DNA from: Paracoccus sp. M683
GTDB lineage: Bacteria > Pseudomonadota > Alphaproteobacteria > Rhodobacterales > Rhodobacteraceae
Assembly (NCBI RefSeq): GCF_007096355.1
Contig: NZ_VKDF01000022.1
Coordinates: forward strand, 1 to 44,013
Reading direction: 5' to 3'
Length of the DNA stretch: 44,013 nt
This document shows, one piece after another, positions 23,263 through 30,655 of this stretch. Under the pieces are notes generated by a model. It saw only the letters and a list, made by a program, of their open reading frames with translations, ran no database searches and was not told where the DNA came from. A program made the translations under genes and the position numbers. Within the stretch, counting starts at the first letter, position 1, and each line of letters begins with the position of its first letter.

Positions 23263-24324
23263 ATGTCACGACTTCAACCCCTGCCCCTTCCCGCCTCGCT
23301 GACGCCCGCCGACCAGGACGCCCTGGCCGAGCTGTTCCGACGTGGCACGGCCGAGAACACGCTGCGCGCCTATGAACAGGACCTGGCCTATATCGGGGCC
23401 TGGAAAGCCGCTGCGTTCGGTGCCGCACTCGCCTGGCCCGAGGAAGAACCCGTGGCGCTGCGCTTCATCCTCGATCACGCGCGGGATTTGCGCGACGCGA
23501 CCGGGCCGGCCCGTGAGGCAGCCGAGGCCCTGGTGGCCGCGGGACTGAGGCGCGGATACGCCGCCCCTGCCCCGTCGACACTGGATCGACGCATCGCCAG
23601 CTGGCGTGCCTTCCACCGGATGAAAAACCTGCCGTCGCCCTTCGATGCGCCCTTGATCAAGGAGGCGCGCGTGAAGGCGCGGCGGGCCGCGGCCCGGCCG
23701 CGCCAGCGCAAATCCGAAAACCCGATCACCCGCGAGGTGCTGAGGGCGATGCTGGCCACCTGCCGCACCGGCGCGAGGCGCGATCTCCGAGATCACGCCG
23801 CCCTGGCGCTGGCCTGGGCCAGCGGCGGGCGCCGGCGCTCCGAGGTCACGGCGCTGAATTTTGATGATATCGACGCCCGGCCAATGGCGGAGCGCGGGCT
23901 GATCCGCATTCGCCTCTTGCACACCAAGACCACCACGCCGGACCAGGCGCCCTGGCTGCCGCTGAAAGGGTTTCCGGCGCGATCCGTGCTGGCCTGGATC
24001 GAGGCCGCCGGGATCACCGGCGGGCCGCTCTTCCGCCCGGTCAGCCAGGCCGATCGGGTGCTGAAACGCCGGCTGACACCCGGCGGGTTCCGCGAAATCG
24101 TCGCGCACCGTCTGGAGCTGGCCGGCTATCCAAGGGATTTTGCCAGCCCGCACGGGCTCAGATCCGGGTTTCTGACCCAGGCGGCGCTGGATGGCGCGCC
24201 GCTCGCCGCCGCCATGCAGCTGTCATTGCACCGCGATCCGGCGCAGGCGCAGAAATACTATGCCGATGTCGAGATCGAGGATAACCCGGCGACGGATTTG
24301 CTTGAGCGCCGTCAGCTCGATTGA
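23263..24324 (+). CDS. Tyrosine-type site-specific recombinase
   Basis: Phage-integrase-family recombinase of 353 aa, start ATG 23263 (MSRLQPLPLPASLTPADQDA). The N-terminal SAM-like domain (residues 10-130) includes RRGTAENTLRAYEQDLAYIG. The catalytic domain shows Arg I in LALAWASGGRRRSEVTALNF, Lys in RIRLLHTKTTTPDQAP, HxxR in SPHGLRSGFLTQAALDG, His in SLHRDPAQAQKYY and the nucleophile Tyr in the same KYYADVEIE segment. It could resolve plasmid multimers or transposon cointegrates. The nearby 11-7-11 inverted repeat is a natural substrate candidate. It is divergent from the RHH/PIN pair. Confidence 0.88.
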   Translation: MSRLQPLPLPASLTPADQDALAELFRRGTAENTLRAYEQDLAYIGAWKAAAFGAALAWPEEEPVALRFILDHARDLRDATGPAREAAEALVAAGLRRGYAAPAPSTLDRRIASWRAFHRMKNLPSPFDAPLIKEARVKARRAAARPRQRKSENPITREVLRAMLATCRTGARRDLRDHAALALAWASGGRRRSEVTALNFDDIDARPMAERGLIRIRLLHTKTTTPDQAPWLPLKGFPARSVLAWIEAAGITGGPLFRPVSQADRVLKRRLTPGGFREIVAHRLELAGYPRDFASPHGLRSGFLTQAALDGAPLAAAMQLSLHRDPAQAQKYYADVEIEDNPATDLLERRQLD

Positions 24325-24596
24325 CCTTCGCCCAGCAGCGCCAATCCTGCGTTCCGCGCGGCCTTGATGTTGCATGTCGGGGTCCGACGGCAGCCGCGCC
24401 CTGCCCTGCTGGCGCGCTCAACTGATCGGCGACCGATGCCGTCTATTCCGCGCCAACCATCCGTGACCACGGTTTCAGCGCCAAGCTTGGAAAGGCTGCC
24501 AACCAGGACGATCTCTATCTGCACACGGGCCGTCCCTTTGGGGTCAGGGCCGCCGCCGGAGTAGCGGGCTGGCAGGGCTTAGCTGTGGCGGGGCCT

Positions 24597-24612
24597 TTTT
24601 ACAGCTGTAAAA
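24597..24612. promoter_or_regulatory. parS-like palindrome 1 (partition site)
   Basis: Perfect 16-base palindrome TTTTACAGCTGTAAAA, 147 bp upstream of repA. It shares the core TTTACA-NN-TGTAAA with two others in and at the end of repB. In repABC plasmids RepB binds 16-base palindromes of this type as the centromere. The repetition of one core at three points of the same operon supports that role. Confidence 0.75.
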
Positions 24613-24689
24613 TGCAGAGCGAACTAGTCCGCACATGTAGTCTTATCCAGTTTTAGTGACGCTATATAGAGGAATAATCTTGACTTAGC

Positions 24690-24704
24690 GCCGTGAATCA
24701 CGGC
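24690..24704. promoter_or_regulatory. Candidate repABC operator
   Basis: GCCGTGAATCACGGC is a perfect 7-1-7 inverted repeat placed 54 bp before repA, right after a TTGACT that could serve as -35. RepA-type proteins repress their own operon at such sites, helped by RepB. The -10 is not clear. Confidence 0.5.
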
Positions 24705-24758
24705 TCTTAGCCTCAAGTGGCGCGAAAAAGGCCATATTTTCGATTTTGGGGCAACTAG

Positions 24759-25943
24759 ATGATTCCTGTGACACCACTGGCAAACGAGAAGCCCTCAGCG
24801 CTCGCGACTGATATTTCCGAGCGACTGAATGCTGCCATCCGGGAGCATCTTCTTTCTGCTTTTGCCCCAGATAGCACCAAGACGCTACGATCTTTTTCCG
24901 CGCCGGAGGCAGCCGATCTACTCGGGGTCTCCGGTCAGTTCATGCGTAAACTGCATTCGGAAGGGACAATCCCCGAGCCCAAGGATGTTCGTGGTGGGCG
25001 GCGCTTCTATACGGCGCAAGAGATGTGGAACGCGCGCGAGATTCTTGAGAAGTCGTCGCGCAAGAAAGGGCGCTATCTGCCGCGGCGTTCTGGTGACGAG
25101 AAACTGCAAGTTTGGCAGTTGATGAACTTCAAGGGCGGCTCAAGCAAAAGCACCACGAGCATCCATCTTGCGCATTATTTTGCGCTTCGCGGCTACCGCG
25201 TGTTGGTCGTTGACCTCGATCCTCAAGGATCGCTGACATCCATGTGCGGTATTAGCCCGGAGATCGAGTTTGACGGTCTGACGGTCTATGACGCTATCCG
25301 ATATGAAGAGCCCGTAAGCATGGTAGATGTCGTGGTCCCCACGTATTTTCCGGGGCTTTCAGTCGCGCCGTCGCGCCTGATGTTGTCAGAGTTTGAGACG
25401 GAATCTGCGGTACATTCGAACCCTGACCAGCCGTTCTTCACGCGCATCCGAAATGCGTTGTCTCAGGTCGGCGATGATTTCGACCTGGTCTTGATGGACA
25501 GTCCACCTCAACTCGGCTTTTTAACCATCGCCGGGATGGCTGCGGCGAGCTCCCTGATCGTCCCTTTATCGCCCTCAATGTTGGACGTTTCGTCGACAGC
25601 TCAGTTCCTTGAACTTGCCGGGGCCTACATGGGGGTGATCGAGGATGCAGGCGCAACACTTCAATACGATCAGTTCAAGTTCCTGATCACTCGGGATGAA
25701 CCAACGGATGTGCCGTCACAACAGCTGACCTCATTCATGCGCGCGCTTTTTCAAGATCGGGTTATGTCCGCGACCGCTCTAAAGAGCACTGCAATCAGTG
25801 ACGCAACCATGCTCAAGCAGTCTATCTATGAGGTCGTGCGCTCAGAGATGACACGTGCGACTTACGATCGCGCAAAAGGTTCGATGGATGCCGTGGGTGA
25901 TGAGGTGGAAGCCATGATTCACCAGTCATGGGGGCGTAAATAA
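24759..25943 (+). CDS. repA: Plasmid partition ATPase RepA (ParA family)
   Basis: RepA of 394 aa, normal length for repABC plasmids. Residues about 45-70 form a MerR-like HTH (FSAPEAADLLGVSGQFMRKL). The deviant Walker A is MNFKGGSSKSTTSIHLAHY near residues 122-140, followed by VLVVDLDPQGSLTSM (A') and LVLMDSPPQLGFLTI (Walker B-like). It moves plasmid copies apart by ATP-dependent binding to the nucleoid and also represses the operon. Its stop overlaps the repB start (TAATG). The operon is visibly less GC-rich than the metabolic cargo to the left, fitting separate ancestry of backbone and load. Confidence 0.95.
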   Translation: MIPVTPLANEKPSALATDISERLNAAIREHLLSAFAPDSTKTLRSFSAPEAADLLGVSGQFMRKLHSEGTIPEPKDVRGGRRFYTAQEMWNAREILEKSSRKKGRYLPRRSGDEKLQVWQLMNFKGGSSKSTTSIHLAHYFALRGYRVLVVDLDPQGSLTSMCGISPEIEFDGLTVYDAIRYEEPVSMVDVVVPTYFPGLSVAPSRLMLSEFETESAVHSNPDQPFFTRIRNALSQVGDDFDLVLMDSPPQLGFLTIAGMAAASSLIVPLSPSMLDVSSTAQFLELAGAYMGVIEDAGATLQYDQFKFLITRDEPTDVPSQQLTSFMRALFQDRVMSATALKSTAISDATMLKQSIYEVVRSEMTRATYDRAKGSMDAVGDEVEAMIHQSWGRK

Positions 25944-26914
25944 TGGCAAGAAAGTCCCTTAGAGACATGTCGGGTATCGCCAACACCATCGCGCGTTCCA
26001 GTAGTGCCACAACAGAAAGAACTCCCAAAACAAGCGCACCCGCTTTGGGAGCCTTGCAGGGGTCTCTTGCGTCTATCCGAGAGATCGATCCAAGCCTGAT
26101 CGATGACTGGGGTCCCAAGGATCGACTCGATGATTTTACAACTGTAAACGACGAAGATGACGACGAAGGCTTTGAAGCCCTCAAGAACAGCATCCGCCGT
26201 GACGGTCAACAGGTGCCGATACTCGTTAGGCGCTCCAAGACTTCGGAGGGCCGCTTTGAAGCGATCTATGGCCGCCGTCGCTTGAAGGCGTGTCGAGATC
26301 TCGGCCTTAAGGTGCGTGCGAACGTCCAAGACGTCGATGATGCCACCGCTTTGTTGGCTAAGGGACTTGAGAACGCGGCCCGTCGCAACCTCTCGTTCTA
26401 TGAGAAGGCCCGCTTTGCCGAAGCGATCCAATCTGCGGGGCACGAAAGTGCGACGGTGCGCAAGGTCTTGAACCTCTCCGCCTCAGGGCATTCGCATCTG
26501 ACGAAAGTGACGCAGAATGTCCCGTCTAAGGTTGGGGACATGATTGGTGCTGCGCCTAAATCCGGCCGACCGAGGTGGACGGACTTGGCTGAGTTATTTC
26601 TTGCGCGGAAACTCACCGAGACAGTCGCGCTTGATCTGCTGACCAAGATCAGCGCTTCGTTGACGTCGGATGAACGATTGGAAGCGCTCATCAAGGAGGC
26701 GAGCAAGCGCGGGACGAAAGTGTCCAGTGGTCCTCGAGAGTCTACGCCCGTGGATGGCGTGGTTATCAAGGCTGGGCGAGGGGTCCTGTCTCTGTCCGTG
26801 AAGAAGTCTGGTACAAATGCCGAGTTCGCGAACTGGCTCGAGACCAATCTAGTGGACATTATCAAGAGATCCTACGCCGAGTTTACACATGTAAACTCTG
26901 GGGATGGCAAGTGA
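25943..26914 (+). CDS. repB: Plasmid partition protein RepB (ParB family)
   Basis: ParB-like centromere-binding protein of 323 aa. The N-terminal MARKSLRDMSGIANTIARSS probably contacts RepA. The ParB/sulfiredoxin-like fold follows (RRDGQQVPILVRRSKTSEGR; YGRRRLKACRDLGLKVRANV), with the CTP-binding box 2 variant ENAARRNLSFYEKARFAEAI and an HTH region (ESATVRKVLNLSASGHSHLT). The C-terminal dimerisation part ends at TYAEFTHVN-like codons that overlap parS 3. Two candidate parS sites are inside this gene, so coding and centromere functions share DNA. It is co-transcribed with repA. Confidence 0.94.
   Translation: MARKSLRDMSGIANTIARSSSATTERTPKTSAPALGALQGSLASIREIDPSLIDDWGPKDRLDDFTTVNDEDDDEGFEALKNSIRRDGQQVPILVRRSKTSEGRFEAIYGRRRLKACRDLGLKVRANVQDVDDATALLAKGLENAARRNLSFYEKARFAEAIQSAGHESATVRKVLNLSASGHSHLTKVTQNVPSKVGDMIGAAPKSGRPRWTDLAELFLARKLTETVALDLLTKISASLTSDERLEALIKEASKRGTKVSSGPRESTPVDGVVIKAGRGVLSLSVKKSGTNAEFANWLETNLVDIIKRSYAEFTHVNSGDGK
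26134..26149. promoter_or_regulatory. parS-like palindrome 2, inside repB
   Basis: TTTTACAACTGTAAAC has the same TTTACA-NN-TGTAAA core as sites 1 and 3. It lies within the repB coding sequence (codons for Asp-Phe-Thr-Thr-Val-Asn), so the motif is kept despite coding constraint. Confidence 0.65.
26879..26898. promoter_or_regulatory. parS-like palindrome 3, 3' end of repB
   Basis: GAGTTTACACATGTAAACTC is a perfect 20-base palindrome containing the TTTACA-NN-TGTAAA core. It spans the last codons of repB, ending 16 bp before the end of the gene. Confidence 0.72.
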
Positions 26915-26944
26915 GGACGAGCAGAAAGGAGGAAAGGTAAACAA

Positions 26945-27060
26945 AGAAAACCCCCGAAACCGAAGCTTCGAGGGCTGCCGCGCAGAGCGCAATTCTTAGA
27001 TTAGACACCTAGAAACTAGCAGCCAGCGAATCGCCATACAAGAAAAATCGCTTCTGAGCG
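26945..27060 (-). ncRNA. Candidate countertranscribed RNA (inc-alpha) of the repABC operon
   Basis: The 175-bp repB-repC gap is where repABC plasmids encode a small antisense RNA that limits RepC synthesis. On the - strand a terminator-like hairpin pairs CCCTCGAA (26974-26967) with TTCGGGGG (26958-26951) and is followed by TTTTCTTTG (26950 down). It is preceded by a GC-rich arm (GCGCTCTGCGCGGCAG). The 5' end is a guess, since no promoter with good spacing stands out. The position and the terminator make the call reasonable. Confidence 0.6.
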
Positions 27061-27070
27061 AACGGGATTT

Positions 27071-27088
27071 CTTTGTCTGCTGACAAAG
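27071..27088 (+). promoter_or_regulatory. Hairpin at the repC translation start
   Basis: CTTTGTC / GACAAAG form a perfect 7-bp stem with loop TGCT, ending one base before the ATG at 27090. No normal Shine-Dalgarno sequence is present there. The hairpin could close the repC start and act with the antisense RNA to control copy number. Confidence 0.5.
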
Positions 27089-27089
27089 T

Positions 27090-28448
27090 ATGGAAAAATT
27101 CATTGATGCTCCGCCGGGAGCAACTGAGGTAGGCATGCCTCAGCTCGAGAGAAGTGTGTCCACCGTGCGGCAGCCCTCAGGTTGGCGCAAGCCTACACCG
27201 GGTCTTGGCATTGCAGAGCAGCTTGCCCAAGCCGGTGAACAGGTCGCTGTACCCAAAACTCGGGCATTTGTGGCCGTGAAGCGGGTCGGTGCATATATTG
27301 GCCTCAAGGCCGGAGACTTGATGCTCCTCGACACGCTCGGGGCCTTCACCCAAGCCCAGGACTGGGAGGAGGGGCAGCGCCCGATCGTCTGGGCATCCAA
27401 TGCCTACCTGATGGAGCAGACGGGCTTCTCGCTCTCCGCACTCAAGCGCCATGCTCGGCGTCTGGCCGAGATCGGCGTGATTTCCTTCCAGGACAGCCCC
27501 AACGGCAAGCGGTGGGGACGCAGGGACGCAGAAGGGCGCATCGTCGAGGCCTACGGCTTCGATCTGTCGCCACTCGCAGCGCGCGTCGAGGAGTTTGAAG
27601 AGCTGCATGTCGAATTGCTGGCAGAACGCGAGATCTGCCAGCGCCTAAAGCGTCAGATCACGGTGGCGCGCCGGATGATCCGCGCGCGTATTGAGGCGGC
27701 TGTCAGCAGCGCGCTGCGTGGGCCTTGGACACAGTTCACGGGGTTCTTCGAGGAGCTTCTGGACCGGCTTCCGCGCCGTCATGAAGCGTCCGAACAGCTT
27801 GCCCGACTGCTCGGTTGGTTCAAGGAGCTTCAGGCGCGGGTCGAAGCCGCCTATCTCAAGGCAACTGAGGCCAGCGTGCCTGTGGAAAACACGCCTGAAA
27901 CCACAGCACAAGTGCCCGAGAAGACTCAAGAAATGAACCCCAGGGAGGTCATTACCGACCCTCATATACTAATTACAAACCAACTTGATCCTGTAATCAG
28001 TAATTCCTCAGAAGATGAGGAAGTCGCGGCCGTGGTGCACAATGCTCAGCCCGAAGATCAGGTTGATCGGGAGCTGGAAGAGTGGGTGGCCGAAGTACGC
28101 AAGAAGCGGGTATCGCTGGATCTGCCGACCGTCCTGCAGGCTTGTCCGGAATTCGCATCCTGGGCGCGCAATCTGGAAGGGTTTGTCAAGGATTGGGGAG
28201 ATCTTCACCGGGTTGCCGGCCAACTCAGGCCAATGATCGGGGTGTCCGAGCATGCCTGGAATGTGGCGCAGGACAGGTTGGGTAAGCAGGTGGCGACAGC
28301 GGCGTTCGCGCTTGTCTTCGAAAAGCACAATGCGGGCGAAGTTGCGTCTCCGGGAGGTTATCTCCGCGGTATGGTCGAAAAGGCCGGGGCAGGGGAGTTG
28401 CATCTCGAGCGCAGCTTCTACGGCAGACTGAGCGGGCAGGCGGCGTGA
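27090..28448 (+). CDS. repC: Plasmid replication initiator RepC
   Basis: RepC of 452 aa, the only protein a repABC plasmid needs for initiation. The conserved N-terminal domain starts at SGWRKPTPGLGIAEQLAQAG and continues VGAYIGLKAGDLMLLDTLGA, the winged-helix region RPIVWASNAYLMEQTGFSLS, ALKRHARRLAEIGVISFQD and EAYGFDLSPLAARVEEFEEL. The C-terminal domain has LPTVLQACPEFASWARNLEG and GEVASPGGYLRGMVEKAGAG. The start is ATG 27090 or the in-frame ATG at 27135, which has GAGG five bases upstream; the first 15 residues are not conserved, so the second is possible. An AT-rich patch inside the gene is the likely origin. Confidence 0.94.
   Translation: MEKFIDAPPGATEVGMPQLERSVSTVRQPSGWRKPTPGLGIAEQLAQAGEQVAVPKTRAFVAVKRVGAYIGLKAGDLMLLDTLGAFTQAQDWEEGQRPIVWASNAYLMEQTGFSLSALKRHARRLAEIGVISFQDSPNGKRWGRRDAEGRIVEAYGFDLSPLAARVEEFEELHVELLAEREICQRLKRQITVARRMIRARIEAAVSSALRGPWTQFTGFFEELLDRLPRRHEASEQLARLLGWFKELQARVEAAYLKATEASVPVENTPETTAQVPEKTQEMNPREVITDPHILITNQLDPVISNSSEDEEVAAVVHNAQPEDQVDRELEEWVAEVRKKRVSLDLPTVLQACPEFASWARNLEGFVKDWGDLHRVAGQLRPMIGVSEHAWNVAQDRLGKQVATAAFALVFEKHNAGEVASPGGYLRGMVEKAGAGELHLERSFYGRLSGQAA
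27955..28022. other. Candidate oriV, AT-rich patch within repC
   Basis: About 70 bases are markedly AT-rich against the GC-rich gene, with AATTAC and GTAATT facing each other (27970-28005). repABC plasmids carry their origin inside repC at such a patch, and RepC acts there in cis. The exact boundary is approximate. Confidence 0.55.
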
Positions 28449-28474
28449 CGGTGCATCGGACGACAGTGACGGCC

Positions 28475-28514
28475 TTGATCGCCGCACATAATGACGCTAT
28501 ATCTTGTCAAGATA
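28475..28514 (+). promoter_or_regulatory. Promoter with overlapping palindromic operator for parS
   Basis: TTGATC (28475) and TATATC (28498) are separated by 17 bases, a good sigma-70 promoter. The 15-base palindrome TATCTTGTCAAGATA (28500-28514) covers the -10 and the likely transcription start. Binding by the Xre/ParS antitoxin would block transcription. The downstream start ATG 28528 has GGAG six bases away. Confidence 0.65.
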
Positions 28515-28527
28515 AGTGGAGTTCGTC

Positions 28528-28878
28528 ATGCAGATAGAGTCTTTCGCTGAAGGTGGTCTCTTTGCCCCTGCCCGCATCGCCGAAATCCTGCGCACGACGA
28601 AGGATGAAGTCGCGCGGACCGTCGGCCTTGGGCGTGACGCGTTGATGCGGGCCCACCGGGTGCAAAGTCCGAAAACCCAGAAGCGCCTTCGCGAGATGGT
28701 CGAGATCCTGAACCGGGTCGAACCGCGCTTCGGTTCGGCCTTGATCGCCTATGCCTGGTATCGGTCGGAACCACTGCCGGGATTTAGTGGCCTGACCGCA
28801 ATGCAATTGGTGCGCGATGGGCAGGCTGAGGCGGTCATGGACTATATCGATGCCGTCGATGCAGGCGTCCACGCCTGA
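28528..28878 (+). CDS. MbcA/ParS/Xre antitoxin-domain protein (orphan)
   Basis: Antitoxin of 116 aa starting MQIESFAEGGLFAPARIAEI. The N-terminal half is an Xre-like HTH (LRTTKDEVARTVGLGRDAL). The C-terminal toxin-binding DUF2384 part has LRVEPRFGSALIAYAWYRSE-like sequence and PLPGFSGLTAMQLVRDGQAE with AVMDYIDAVDAGVHA, the classical end of MbcA/ParS proteins. It normally neutralises a RES-domain NAD-degrading or ADP-ribosylating toxin encoded immediately downstream. Here that toxin is destroyed by IS21 at 28958. The antitoxin is intact and may still repress its own promoter or cross-neutralise related toxins. Confidence 0.87.
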   Translation: MQIESFAEGGLFAPARIAEILRTTKDEVARTVGLGRDALMRAHRVQSPKTQKRLREMVEILNRVEPRFGSALIAYAWYRSEPLPGFSGLTAMQLVRDGQAEAVMDYIDAVDAGVHA

Positions 28879-28884
28879 CGTCAT

Positions 28885-28957
28885 ATGCGGTATCGAGGAC
28901 TCCTTTACCGGGCGCTGAATCCGATCTACGCCCGTGACCCGTTGTCGGGGGAGGGTG
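28885..28957 (+). pseudogene. RES-domain toxin, N-terminal stub disrupted by IS21
   Basis: Six bases after the antitoxin stop, ATG 28885 opens MRYRGLLYRALNPIYARDPL followed by SGEG, the conserved beginning of RES-family toxins (YRALNPxYAxxPLSGEG). The match stops at the IS21 tip TGTTTCGGCATGC (28958). The RES toxin is normally about 150-180 residues and its catalytic Arg/Glu/Ser are mostly downstream, so no toxin activity remains. Confidence 0.85.
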
Positions 28958-29065
28958 TGTTTCGGCATGCAATTTTGACCCCCTAAGGCGGGGTATCGGC
29001 GTCCCATTTTGCCCCCCCTGACGTTCTGTCGGACCGTTCGTTGCGAGGCAGCGGACGGAGGGGAG

Positions 29066-29884
29066 ATGAAGCGGGTGGATACGATCGCGCGGGTCCGGCG
29101 GGCTTATTACGTTCAGAAGTGGTCTGTGAAGAAGATCGTGCGGGAACTGCACGTGTCGCGGAATACCGTGCGCAAGATCCTGCGGACGGACGAGACGGAC
29201 TTCAGCTACGAACGAGAGCGGCAACCGATGCCGCGGATAGGACCGTGGCAAGGGCAGCTCGAACAGTTCCTGTCATCAAATGCGAACAAGCCGTCGCGGG
29301 AACGGTTGACGCTGATCCGCATCTTTGAGGAGTTGCGCGGGCTGGGATACGAAGGCGGCTATGATGCCGTGCGCCGGTTCGCGAAGGGTTGGTCGCAGAA
29401 CCGGGGCGCGATGACAGCCGAAGCCTATGTGCCGCTCTACTACGCACCGGGTGAGGCATACCAGTTCGACTGGAGCCATGAGGTCGTGGTGATCTCGGGC
29501 GTCACGGTGACGGTGAAGGTAGCGCATATCCGGCTTTGCCACAGCCGGATGATGTTCGCCCGGGCCTACATGCGCGAGAGTCAAGAGATGGTCTTTGACG
29601 CGCATGACCGGGCCTTCGCCTTCTTCAAGGGCACCTGCACGCGCGGGATTTACGACAACATGAAGACGGCGGTTGAAGCGGTCTTCACGGGCAAGGAACG
29701 GCATTACAATCGCCGCTTCCTGCAGATGTGCAGCCATTACCTTGTTCAACCGGTCGCCTGCACACCCGCATCGGGCTGGGAGAAGGGACAAGTCGAGAAC
29801 CAGGTCGGGCTGGTGCGGGAACGGTTCTTTACGCCGCGCCTCCGCGTCAAAAGTCTGGACGAACTGAACGCCTGGCTGCTGGCA
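29066..29884 (+). pseudogene. istA: IS21 transposase IstA, C-terminal part deleted
   Basis: Start ATG 29066 follows GGAGGGGAG. It reads MKRVDTIARVRRAYYVQKWS with HTH VREL-HVSRNTVRKILRTDE and the DDE-domain part (PGEAYQFDWSHEVVVISGVT; RGIYDNMKTAVEAVFTGKER; FTPRLRVKSLDELNAWLL). First-Asp and later catalytic regions are present up to about residue 272. A deletion then joins it out of frame to istB, after which 140 codons of nonsense follow to 30022. Family length is about 500, so roughly 200 residues are lost. Confidence 0.85.
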
Positions 29885-30336
29885 GCTTCGTCGCGGACCA
29901 GCGCAATGTCGTCCTCATCGGCGGCACTGGCACCGGCAAGACCCACCTCGCCATTGCCATTGCCCGTGCGCTCATCCGCAATGGCACCCGCGGCCGCTTT
30001 TACAACGTCGTCGATCTGGTGAACCGGCTCGAGACCGAGACCCGCGGCGGCAAGCAGGGACGGCTTGCCGATTACATGACCCGCCTCGACTTCGTCATTC
30101 TCGATGAACTCGGCTATCTGCCCTTCGCGCAATCCGGCGGACAGCTGCTCTTCCACCTCATCAGCCGTCTCTACGAACGCACATCCATCATCGTCACCAC
30201 CAACCTGGCCTTCGGAGAATGGCCGACCGTCTTCGGCGACGCCAAGATGACCACGGCGCTCCTCGACCGCCTGACCCATCACTGCGAGATCATCGAAACC
30301 GGCAACGAGTCATGGCGCTTCAAGAACCGCGCCTGA
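29872..30336 (+). pseudogene. istB: IS21 helper ATPase IstB, N-terminal part deleted
   Basis: The C-terminal 150 residues of IstB are intact: VADQRNVVLIGGTGTGKTHL (Walker A), AIAIARALIRNGTRGRFYNV, LDFVILDELGYLPFAQSGGQ (Walker B), SIIVTTNLAFGEWPTVFGDA and the end NESWRFKNRA at 30336. The start and about 90 N-terminal residues, which bind IstA and DNA, are missing. A short 11-base similarity at the join (CTGGCTGCTGG, expected in both genes) is the likely deletion point. Confidence 0.87.
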
Positions 30337-30349
30337 CCCCGATCAGGGC

Positions 30350-30397
30350 CTGAAGGTAGAAGGCCGGGATGTAGTGATGCTTCTTTGGTTCGTCCAT
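30350..30397 (-). pseudogene. DUF4238 protein, N-terminal stub
   Basis: On the - strand ATG 30397 opens MDEPKKHHYIPAFYLQ, the strongly conserved beginning of DUF4238 proteins, which are often found on mobile DNA. The match stops after 16 residues at the join with the IS21 remnant. It marks what was next to the IS insertion or deletion. The 258 bp to its right (30398-30655) hold nothing I recognise. Confidence 0.65.
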
Positions 30398-30655
30398 CTG
30401 CTTCCGCACTTGGTCGCATTCCTCCCGCTGAGAACTGCATCGAGCCGGACCGATCCCGAAAACCCGGAATTACGCCCGCGCCCCGCAGCACTTCGTCCTA
30501 GCACGCCCGCTGGCCGCTGCGACCATGAAGCTCAGTTCTGAGACCAATTGTTCACTTACGTGCTGGCGAAGACTTTGCTCTTGCGCGCAGCGCGCCAATG
30601 CTGCCGTATCTTTTAAAGGCTGAGAATTCCTGACTGACGGCGGCGAGGGTGTCCA

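Larger units (their letters stand above)
24325..24758. other. Intergenic region upstream of repA with transposase debris
   Basis: This 434-bp gap ends at repA. Its left half encodes on the - strand (about 24524-24440) VGSLSKLGAETVVTDGWRGI, which resembles the DDE-like segment (VVTDGWRGY) of IS1595/ISXO2-type transposases, with nothing intact around it. The right half is AT-richer and holds the first parS-like palindrome (24597), the promoter region with TTGACT at 24680 and the palindrome at 24690. The remnant call rests on about 20 residues. Confidence 0.4.
28958..30336 (+). mobile_element. IS21-family element with internal deletion and missing right end
   Basis: The left end starts TGTTTCGGCATGCAATTTTG and repeats the GACCCCC and CATTTTG blocks typical of IS21-type left ends. 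It holds the 5' two-thirds of istA joined to the 3' part of istB. The right end is not found after the istB stop: the sequence passes within 14 bases into a DUF4238 stub, so the right terminal repeats are missing. The element is probably non-autonomous and fixed in place. Confidence 0.85.

Noticed and set aside
24759..26914. repA-repB as chromosomal parA-parB
   Set aside because: Followed by repC with the typical inter-gene antisense region, which defines a plasmid repABC cassette.
29884..30022. C-terminal tail of IstA as a real novel domain
   Set aside because: It is istB sequence read in the wrong frame after the deletion.
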